Below, one piece after another: positions 20,336 through 26,099 of a stretch of DNA of 26,099 bases. This DNA comes from a virus. The notes under the pieces were generated by a model, which was given only the letters and a program-made list of their open reading frames with translations, did not search any database and had not been told where the DNA came from. Every line of letters begins with the position of its first letter. Within the stretch, counting starts at the first letter, position 1. Position numbers and translations under genes: made by a program. Where the stretch lies: positions 1 to 26,099 of IMG/VR virus record IMGVR_UViG_3300021963_000575; one strand, written 5' to 3'.

Positions 20336-20569
20336 TCAGTCCTCAGCGTAGCCGCTTTCGTACTCGTGGTCAAGCACCTTTGGTGTTACACCCTGGAGAA
20401 AATCAGTTACGTTGTACTGGGCTTGAAGCTGACCGGAGCGAACCATTACGTTAGGGTCTTTGTCGAGCTCTCCACCGCGTCCTGGGGTGAGGCTCTTCAA
20501 GCGCCCGTCGTTTAGGCCTGAATGAAGATCGTTATTCATTGAGCGTGAGTTGTTAACGGCCATAATCAT
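20336..20569 (-). CDS. Small hypothetical protein
   Basis: This 77-residue protein, mostly polar with no membrane helix, has no recognised family. It starts at ATG overlapping the previous gene's TGA (ATGA) and may use a second ATG two codons on. It belongs to a run of small polar proteins that precede the HAD-like and large genes. Confidence 0.7.
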   Translation of the reverse strand: MIMAVNNSRSMNNDLHSGLNDGRLKSLTPGRGGELDKDPNVMVRSGQLQAQYNVTDFLQGVTPKVLDHEYESGYAED

Positions 20570-21387
20570 TTCTTCTTTCTAGAGGTGGACCTGCGAGTGG
20601 GCTGCTTGGCAGGGGTTGGTGGTACAAAGTCGTCTGGCATTCCTGTTACTCGGGCCTGAGCACTGCCGGGCTTAGGGACCGTAGGTAACCCTTTGCGGTA
20701 ATCTAGGTCAGGGTCAAACGGGGTGTTAGATGGGTTATCTCCTGTGAGCGGGCTATCTAGCATCTTGATGACCCATGCAGCGGCTTGGGACACACCACCA
20801 GCACCAAGGTTGGGGTTCTTTTCTGTGGTGCGTGGGTCACTAAACGGTTCGGGGATGTCGAGCATCCCTAGAGCTTCCCCGTGCTTTGGTTCGTGGGGTT
20901 TACCATGGAACATATCTCGTCCAACAATCGCGATAAAGTTAGCCCTACCACGACGAGCACCAGCGGTACGCGTGGCTGCCTCTGCCTGAGCGGCCTGAGC
21001 CTCTCGGGCGAGCGTTTCTTGTTGGGCCCTTTGCTTCTTTTTAAACCGCCAATCCACGGTTGCTCCTATCGCTGAACCGGCTAATGAACCTAACGTGTTA
21101 GATACATTGGCAAGTGTAGCCCAGTTGTGTCCACCGGGGTTGGACCTCCCGCCTCCACCGTAGGACTCAAGACCTGCTGAGCCAGACCCCATCCAACGCC
21201 CAGCGGGTGACGACGTCGCACCGCCCCTGCCTTGGATTCCTTCGGCCAACCCAGAGTTATCGGTTAGAAGTCCGTACCGTCCGTAATCAAAGAAGCGGGG
21301 ATCGCTGCCTGCCACGTGGCGCATACGTACATCCCAGCCACTTTGAAGGCCAGTTGCTGACATCTGTGTCTTTGGTGCATCAGCCAT
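20566..21387 (-). CDS. Gly-rich, disordered hypothetical protein
   Basis: This 273-residue protein has a Gly/Ser-rich N-terminal third, a segment NTLGSLAGSAIGATVDW that is weakly hydrophobic, then a charged Ala/Gln-rich helix (KKKQRAQQETLAREAQAAQ) and a basic tail with SRKKK. This layout is common in phage virion-associated or scaffold-like proteins, but I recognise no family. ATG 21387 is chosen over GTG 21402 because it lies just after the previous stop. Confidence 0.75.
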   Translation of the reverse strand: MADAPKTQMSATGLQSGWDVRMRHVAGSDPRFFDYGRYGLLTDNSGLAEGIQGRGGATSSPAGRWMGSGSAGLESYGGGGRSNPGGHNWATLANVSNTLGSLAGSAIGATVDWRFKKKQRAQQETLAREAQAAQAEAATRTAGARRGRANFIAIVGRDMFHGKPHEPKHGEALGMLDIPEPFSDPRTTEKNPNLGAGGVSQAAAWVIKMLDSPLTGDNPSNTPFDPDLDYRKGLPTVPKPGSAQARVTGMPDDFVPPTPAKQPTRRSTSRKKK

Positions 21388-21389
21388 GA

Positions 21390-21689
21390 TTAGGCGCTCC
21401 ACAAACTATTCATTGAGTACCGACCTGAACCGGAGAACGAACCGTCCTCGAAGGCTTCGTGCATAACGGGCATGCCAGATATCCATGACCTGTAAGACGG
21501 TGCTCCATACCTGCTCATGTTTAGGACACTGAAGATGTCGGGCGACTGCTTGGCGAATCCATTGCGCTTTGGGAAGAGCTGCTGGGGTACGACAGGGCGT
21601 GTTTTCCTAATGGTCTCCGGGTCGCTAATCGCGCTCTGGAGAGCCAGGTCAACAAGCATCTCTTGTCGGGTAGCCCAGGGCTTCGCCAT
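21390..21689 (-). CDS. Hypothetical protein
   Basis: This 99-residue polar protein with many aromatic residues near its C terminus (YGAPSYRSW, SGRYSMN) has no known domain. Its ATG overlaps the preceding TGA by one base (TGATG), so the two are coupled. It is likely a virion-associated or accessory protein by context only. Confidence 0.7.
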   Translation of the reverse strand: MAKPWATRQEMLVDLALQSAISDPETIRKTRPVVPQQLFPKRNGFAKQSPDIFSVLNMSRYGAPSYRSWISGMPVMHEAFEDGSFSGSGRYSMNSLWSA

Positions 21690-21895
21690 CAGTAGTCTTT
21701 CTTTACCTGCAGGGTAGGTCGCTCTTTTTTGCCGCCAAATACTTGGTGTACACGAGCAGCAATGGCGTCACCCATCGAACCGATTGCCTCCCCAGCCTGT
21801 TGCCCAGCAAGGGCTTCACGGCTAACTGGAATACGGGATCCTGGGACAATGGGCTTTCCATTTGCCCATAGACCACGGTTACGTGGAGCTGCCAT
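21689..21895 (-). CDS. Small basic hypothetical protein
   Basis: This 68-residue basic protein has an Arg/Gly N terminus (MAAPRNRGLWANG) and an Ala/Gly helix (AGQQAGEAIGSMGDAIAARV). No family is recognised. Its stop is coupled to the following gene. The ribosome site before the ATG is weak, GAGAGACGAGG, 6 bases or more away. Confidence 0.65.
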   Translation of the reverse strand: MAAPRNRGLWANGKPIVPGSRIPVSREALAGQQAGEAIGSMGDAIAARVHQVFGGKKERPTLQVKKDY

Positions 21896-21917
21896 TGTAG
21901 TTACCTCGTCTCTCTAA

Positions 21918-22265
21918 TCAGTCGTAAACGCCAAACATACCCTTTGCTGAGGGCATGAAGCGTGGGCCATTACGTTTTGCTGCTTTAGCTGGTTTTCCTA
22001 GACTTGCCAATTTTTGACCGGCGGCCTCTGTTTCAGCAGTCCTGTTATTCATAGGGGAGAACGGATCAGAAAAACTGCTGACGTCGTTGCCGTATACCCC
22101 AGTCCAATTGCCTTGCTGACCTTGCTGTACCTGTCGGATTGACTCAATGTTTTTACGTGCTGAACGTGGTGATGTGATACCGTGAGCCTTGGCTGTCTCC
22201 ATATCACCAGCGGTTAGTTGTGGCCGTTTGTTACGGCCAAGGATACTGCGCATGAACTTAGCCAT
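21918..22265 (-). CDS. Small basic hypothetical protein
   Basis: This 115-residue basic protein is rich in Arg, Lys, Gln and Ser, with a probably disordered middle (QQGQQGNWTG) and a C-terminal Lys/Ala segment. No domain is recognised. The preceding AAAGAGGAAAGTA before the ATG is a possible ribosome site. It lies in a run of similar small proteins. Confidence 0.7.
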   Translation of the reverse strand: MAKFMRSILGRNKRPQLTAGDMETAKAHGITSPRSARKNIESIRQVQQGQQGNWTGVYGNDVSSFSDPFSPMNNRTAETEAAGQKLASLGKPAKAAKRNGPRFMPSAKGMFGVYD

Positions 22266-22292
22266 TACTTTCCTCTTTTCTTGGTAACTCGA

Positions 22293-22820
22293 TCACTTAG
22301 GTGGTCTTGATGGTCTTGCAGGTTGGTTTTCATTACCCTTACCTTTAAAGGGCACATTTTTTAGTGGCTTAGACGTATCAACACGCTCTTTAGAATCCCT
22401 TGCTGGTACTGTCGAAGAACCGGATGCCTTACCTTTTTTATCAAAGGATACTTTGCCCCTGTCTACTGCCTCGGGGGTCATGTTACGGTAAGCAAGTTCG
22501 TTGTGGATATCCTTCATCTTTTTATTGTCTGCATAACCCATTTTGTCTTGGTGTGAAGGGTCATTCTTTGCTCTCTTGTAATGGTCAATCAACTGGCGGT
22601 CGTCCATTGCGTTCAAGTCAGCTTTTGAGTAGCGGTCAACACTTGCATCAACGTTTCCGTTTGCGAGACGCTTAACTGAATCTTTTGCGGGTGCTGGCTT
22701 TGACGAAGAACCTTTGCTGGTTGTTTCAGGTGGGCGGGTAGTACGACGAGGGGGCGATGCCGGTGGCCTCTTTTCGTCTTTCTTAACTTCTGCTTTTGCT
22801 TTACTATTCTTTTTAAACAT
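22293..22820 (-). CDS. Lys/Pro-rich hypothetical protein
   Basis: This 175-residue protein has a disordered Lys/Pro/Ser N terminus (residues 1-50), a short structured core (about residues 58-120) with SKADLNAMDDRQLIDHYKRAKNDP and NELAYRNMTPE, and a disordered tail. The core is helical with an acidic-basic pattern. No family is recognised. A role in binding DNA or the virion interior is suggested only by charge. Confidence 0.75.
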   Translation of the reverse strand: MFKKNSKAKAEVKKDEKRPPASPPRRTTRPPETTSKGSSSKPAPAKDSVKRLANGNVDASVDRYSKADLNAMDDRQLIDHYKRAKNDPSHQDKMGYADNKKMKDIHNELAYRNMTPEAVDRGKVSFDKKGKASGSSTVPARDSKERVDTSKPLKNVPFKGKGNENQPARPSRPPK

Positions 22821-22825
22821 AATGA

Positions 22826-22999
22826 TTACCCTTTCTTTTTATCCCTTTTCTTAATAGCGGCGTTAGCCGCTTTAACGGCTTTAGCATCGTCTCCTGTAGA
22901 TTTTAGCACTTTGTTGGCGACCGTTGCCCACTGCTTCTTTTCAGCTGGGGTGTCAGCCTTTTTGTTTTTCTTAGATGCATCTGATGGTTTCCAGGGCAT
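22826..22999 (-). CDS. Conserved small phage protein (57 residues)
   Basis: The ATG at 22999 follows GGAGGTAACA, inside the end of the previous gene. The protein begins MPWKPSDASKKNKKADTP and continues AEKKQWATVANKVLKSTGDD, then Ala/Lys. This matches a short family common in phages of many hosts (MPW..DASKKTKKA..KRQWA.VAN); its function is unknown. It is basic and helical. The 5-base gap to the Lys/Pro-rich gene indicates co-transcription. Confidence 0.85.
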   Translation of the reverse strand: MPWKPSDASKKNKKADTPAEKKQWATVANKVLKSTGDDAKAVKAANAAIKKRDKKKG

Positions 23000-23001
23000 T
23001 G

Positions 23002-23499
23002 TTACCTCCAGGGCGGGGCCAGGGTCTTTAGTTTTGCCTGACGCTGGCGGTCAATCATTTCCTGTTGTGGGCGCTCGAGTCCTCGGGGGATACCTCGAGG
23101 ACCGACCTTCCCATCGTTGGTAAGGCGCACTGGTTCAGCACCAGGTGGTGCAAACTTCTGACCAACTGACTGTAGCTGTAACCCTGTGTATAGATTAAAC
23201 TCATCTGGCCAAATGTAATCACCTTGGTTGATCCGCTCACCTTTATGCACACCACGGCTATATGGACGGGTGTTGGTTCGGGCAACAGCGTTAAGGAGTT
23301 TGTCTTGTCGACGGTTGGACGACATGGTGCCCAAGTACCCGTCTGGATACTGGGCATCTGGGCTAGCTCCGAAGGCAGCCAGGCGAGCGTCCTTAGCGTT
23401 ACGGAATACCGGGGCCGGACCTAGAGCGGCTTGGGTGTCATTGGCATACGGGTCGTAACCACCACCCCAGTCACTAAAGGTCTGTTGGTTAGCGGGCAT
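23002..23499 (-). CDS. Hypothetical polar protein
   Basis: This 165-residue polar protein, with patches such as NAVARTNTRPYSRG and NLYTGLQLQSVGQKF, has no membrane helix or catalytic motif. It is probably flexible and Gln-rich. The ATG overlaps the previous TAA by one base (TAATG), showing coupling with the 49-residue gene. Role unknown. Confidence 0.75.
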   Translation of the reverse strand: MPANQQTFSDWGGGYDPYANDTQAALGPAPVFRNAKDARLAAFGASPDAQYPDGYLGTMSSNRRQDKLLNAVARTNTRPYSRGVHKGERINQGDYIWPDEFNLYTGLQLQSVGQKFAPPGAEPVRLTNDGKVGPRGIPRGLERPQQEMIDRQRQAKLKTLAPPWR

Positions 23500-23648
23500 T
23501 AATCCTCTTTAAGGCCAAAGCGAACCTGTTCGCGCTTCTTGGATTTGCTTTCCCGGACGATCTCTTCCTCGTACCAGTCGTCATATTGGTCGTCGTAATC
23601 TGGGCTGTTGGCTAGGTTACGAAGTTCGCTTTGTGTCTTGTTACGCAT
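23499..23648 (-). CDS. Small acidic protein (49 residues)
   Basis: A frame from ATG 23648 to TAA 23499, preceded by TAAGGACC, encodes MRNKTQSELRNLANSPDYDD and then an acidic aromatic segment (QYDDWYEEEI) and a basic tail. It is too small to assign to a family, but the one-base stop-start overlap with the next gene supports it. Confidence 0.65.
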   Translation of the reverse strand: MRNKTQSELRNLANSPDYDDQYDDWYEEEIVRESKSKKREQVRFGLKED

Positions 23649-23697
23649 GGTCCTTACTTGTTGTTAATCACCCTACGTCGGTGCTGGTTTCTACTGC

Positions 23698-26099
23698 CTA
23701 TTGACCGAACTGAATACTGTTAAGTTGGTTAATACCCATTCCACGGCGCTTGGCAACACCACTAGCGCGTACCGTTACATCGGTATCAGATTCGCTGAGC
23801 TGAGGAGCTTGAGGTGTGCCACCTTGTGGTGCCCCACGACGAGCCATACCTAGCGACCCTACTGATACACGGCGTGCCATATCACTCATACTCTCACCTT
23901 CTAGTGGCATGCGGGCAAATGCACCTGAACGCTTTCCTGCAACGAGGGCGTCAGCACGGCGGATGTTCTCCATACGCTGTTCTTGTGACTGTTCTTGTGG
24001 GGCTGGGGTGGATGTTGGTATAGGAGAAGCGAGAGTTGAAGCTTGAGATGTGTACCCAGCAGATCTATTAAACTGAATGTCGTTAACGTTTTTAAAGTAG
24101 GGGTTGCCAGTTGGGTTGACCTCTTTAAAGTAGGGGCCGCCGGTTGGTTTGTCCTCATCTTTAGGTGGCGTTGTGGGGATACTAACTACATATCGTTTGT
24201 TGAAATCTGCGTCACTGGAAGGCTTTAACAAGGCTCCGGTGATTGACCTAGCTGGGATACCAGTTTGGTCTACTTCAAACTGTTCAACGTCAGCACCGAG
24301 CATACGGCTTGTTACCGCTTCTGCGTCTCCAGTCAACATTGCCCTGTTTGGACCAGTGGCCCCTCCCATTTTGGCTCCAAGAGCATACGGGTCCATTTCA
24401 TGAGCGGCCACAAACCCTGCGGTGTCATAGTCCGTCTCGGCGTTGGGGCCCTCACGTAGTGATTTGTAAGCTTGACGTGGGGCTTCGTCCTCAGCAATCC
24501 GCTTAGCCACGGCCTTACGTGACCTAGCTTGTTCGGCCTTGCTTGGAGCCTTGGGCATACCCTTTTGCCTTTCGGCCTTCTTGGTTGCTTCAAGGTCAGC
24601 GTCACGCTTAGCCAGATCCTCAGGAGAAAGGATCGTGCGCTTAGGGATTAGGTACGTGGACAACCGGTCGGCGTAAGCTGGTACTTCTTCACCAGCTTTT
24701 TGAGGGAACATTTCAACAAGCTCGTCAGCAGTTGGGATGTTGGTCCTAACGTTGACTGTGCCTCCGCCAGCTTTTGGAACCCTGGTCATCTGACCTTTTA
24801 CAGAGGTGGAGGTGCCACGCCTTTCCCGGAGAATGTTTAGATCTTCACCCGAGGTTGTTACAGCTTCAGTTCCCTCGGTAATTACATCTTCCTTACGCTT
24901 ACGGAGTTCGTCTGCTGCGGCAAGACGGCGAGCTGCGTCCATCCGACTTATTCCCTGTTGCTTAGCGAGTTCGGCAACATCGGAACCAAACTCATCTACG
25001 TTGGTCTGCTCCATGACAGTTGGCCCAGGTAGTGGGTCTTTTCTCTTGCTTGGGCGTCGACCAGTGAATGAAGCTGGCTTGCCTTTCTTGAGAATCGCAG
25101 CCTGAATTTCCCTTACCTTTTGCTCTCCTTCCAGGCCCGACACATCACGGACTGGGATCTGTGGAGAATTGGTATACGGGGTGTACTCAGGATCCATCGG
25201 ATCGCGAACTTCTTTTAGGGGATTGACCAATTCAAAAGCGCCTGAATCGGTCTGGGTTACTTGTGTAGCGGGGTTAGCCGTGTCTGCTGGTTTGGGTTGG
25301 CCTGTTTGCCGGTCAGTTCCAACATCCCAAGAACCAACAACTGCGCCTAGGGCGGTGCCACCTACTCGACGAGTAATGGCGTCAGCACCCTTTAGTAGGG
25401 CACCACCTGAACGGGAGCCGGGACCAATGATTCCGCCTAGCTGGTTGTCTCTCAAAAACTTCTGCAGTTGAGGAGGCATGCCACTGGGGTTAGCCGCTCC
25501 AGTAGCTGCGGTGTCCCCCGAAGCTGCGCGGTTAATGCGCATACGCCTTGGACCAGACGGGCGCCCGGGTACAGGAGTTACTTCGGGCTGTAGGTCGCTA
25601 GCGCCAGTTACGTCTGCCAATGACATCGTGGAAACGCCGTCCCTAGATGCCATCGGACGATTAGCTGCGTTGCTAGAGCGGATAACACGACCTGGTGTGG
25701 GGGGTGTTACTGCACGTTGTTCTACTTGAGCAGTGGGTGCGCTTCCCTCGACGGGGATGGTCATTGATTCTGGGCTACCGCTTTCTAACCCAAGATCTTT
25801 ATTGGTGCGGGCAACTAGTTCATTGAAGGTTCCGACCATACGTCGGACTTTGTTTTCTTCGCGGGCCTCTCGTGCTTGCGGAGTAGATGTAATAGCCGAA
25901 ACACCTAGGTCTTTACCGGAATCTTTAGTAGTTAGAGCTTGCGGCTGAACAAATGGGCGCTGGGGTTTTCCGGAGCGTGTTTCTCCAGACCAAAACCGCT
26001 GTTCTGCAACTAGTTCTCCCACGGTCTTTGCACGTGGAATGGCTGTACTCCTACGTGAAGATGTGGGGGCAGCAGGTTGTGCTGATCGTGCTGGACTTG
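23698..26099 (-). CDS. Large disordered protein, 5' end outside the window
   Basis: The frame runs from TAG at 23698 to the right edge with no stop, so the protein continues beyond 26099; the GTG at 26022 is the first in-window start with some context but need not be the real one. At least 800 residues are visible. They are rich in Pro, Thr, Gly, Ser, Arg and Lys with few hydrophobic blocks, a Gly-rich patch GGALLKGADAITRRVGGTALG, and Lys-rich helices. An 11-residue tandem repeat (PTGxPYFKxVN) is near the C-terminal third. The composition suggests an internal or virion-associated protein, but no family is recognised. Confidence 0.75.
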   Translation of the reverse strand, partial: SPARSAQPAAPTSSRRSTAIPRAKTVGELVAEQRFWSGETRSGKPQRPFVQPQALTTKDSGKDLGVSAITSTPQAREAREENKVRRMVGTFNELVARTNKDLGLESGSPESMTIPVEGSAPTAQVEQRAVTPPTPGRVIRSSNAANRPMASRDGVSTMSLADVTGASDLQPEVTPVPGRPSGPRRMRINRAASGDTAATGAANPSGMPPQLQKFLRDNQLGGIIGPGSRSGGALLKGADAITRRVGGTALGAVVGSWDVGTDRQTGQPKPADTANPATQVTQTDSGAFELVNPLKEVRDPMDPEYTPYTNSPQIPVRDVSGLEGEQKVREIQAAILKKGKPASFTGRRPSKRKDPLPGPTVMEQTNVDEFGSDVAELAKQQGISRMDAARRLAAADELRKRKEDVITEGTEAVTTSGEDLNILRERRGTSTSVKGQMTRVPKAGGGTVNVRTNIPTADELVEMFPQKAGEEVPAYADRLSTYLIPKRTILSPEDLAKRDADLEATKKAERQKGMPKAPSKAEQARSRKAVAKRIAEDEAPRQAYKSLREGPNAETDYDTAGFVAAHEMDPYALGAKMGGATGPNRAMLTGDAEAVTSRMLGADVEQFEVDQTGIPARSITGALLKPSSDADFNKRYVVSIPTTPPKDEDKPTGGPYFKEVNPTGNPYFKNVNDIQFNRSAGYTSQASTLASPIPTSTPAPQEQSQEQRMENIRRADALVAGKRSGAFARMPLEGESMSDMARRVSVGSLGMARRGAPQGGTPQAPQLSESDTDVTVRASGVAKRRGMGINQLNSIQFGQ
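24091..24156 (-). repeat. 33-base tandem duplication inside the disordered gene
   Basis: Two 33-base units, 24091-24123 and 24124-24156, match at 28 of 33 positions and encode PTGGPYFKEVN and PTGNPYFKNVN. The in-frame length keeps the protein intact. It points to recent slippage in a low-complexity gene. Confidence 0.75.

Noticed and set aside
22293-22820. Histone-like or nucleoid protein because of high Lys
   Set aside because: The Lys-rich parts are disordered with Pro and Ser and lack any repeat of the histone-like families; charge alone is not enough.
1-26099. CRISPR array, rRNA or insertion sequence
   Set aside because: No regular spaced repeats, rRNA-like segments, transposase frames or flanking terminal repeats were seen on either strand.

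Overview
The window looks like part of the genome of a tailed dsDNA phage (or prophage) of an actinobacterium. The evidence is two WhiB-type Fe-S proteins, a DUF732-like lipoprotein, a DUF4314 protein, a mycobacterial-type pyrimidine-dimer glycosylase relative, densely packed overlapping small genes, and a block of phage-type conserved genes. No terminase, capsid, tail or integrase gene could be recognised, so the phage assignment rests on gene style and family composition. The host genus cannot be read from the sequence. Base composition is moderate by eye and not extremely GC-rich.

Layout. Positions 1-13651 form a plus-strand early-type operon. It begins with small unknown genes and a DUF732-like lipoprotein. 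It then carries a ParA/MinD-like ATPase (2492-3007) and, after one intervening gene and a structured leader, a protein with a ParB-like DGQHR motif (3499-4332). More small genes follow, with an Api92-like protein, a SNF2-type helicase (6303-7739), a strong C(UUCG)G terminator, and a new unit encoding a MoxR-type AAA+ ATPase and a VWA protein that also has an HEXXH motif. After a ~200-base non-coding stretch with unusually strong RNA folding come an HNH endonuclease, zinc-ribbon and DUF4314 proteins, and a Pyr_excise-like protein. This operon meets a minus-strand unit tail to tail, with the two stop codons overlapping.

Positions 13648-15911 are a minus-strand unit: HTH regulator, zinc-ribbon protein, glycosyltransferase, WhiB, deoxycytidylate-type deaminase. 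It has a well-formed promoter and an inverted repeat at 15938-15978. Positions 15982-16497 encode a lysozyme-like lipoprotein set apart by terminators. Positions 16594-26099 are a long minus-strand operon entering from beyond the right edge: a large disordered protein, about ten small basic or disordered proteins, an HAD-like protein, a ~477-residue conserved phage-type protein, a MazG-like protein and a second WhiB.

The most unusual signals are non-coding. First, an 11-bp motif CTAG-N3-CTAG (consensus CCTAGTGRCTAGC) occurs exactly ten times, against about 0.4 expected by chance, mainly in the left operon and often at gene junctions; it resembles a dispersed operator/stoperator or a partition-site set. 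Second, two leaders (before the ParB-like gene and before the HNH gene) share a hairpin with an identical 7-base loop and compensatory stem changes. Third, the HNH leader also contains an adjacent hairpin and a three-way-junction fold. No stretch over 300 bases lacks a gene; the longest gaps are 11703-11903 and 3372-3498, and both hold RNA structure.
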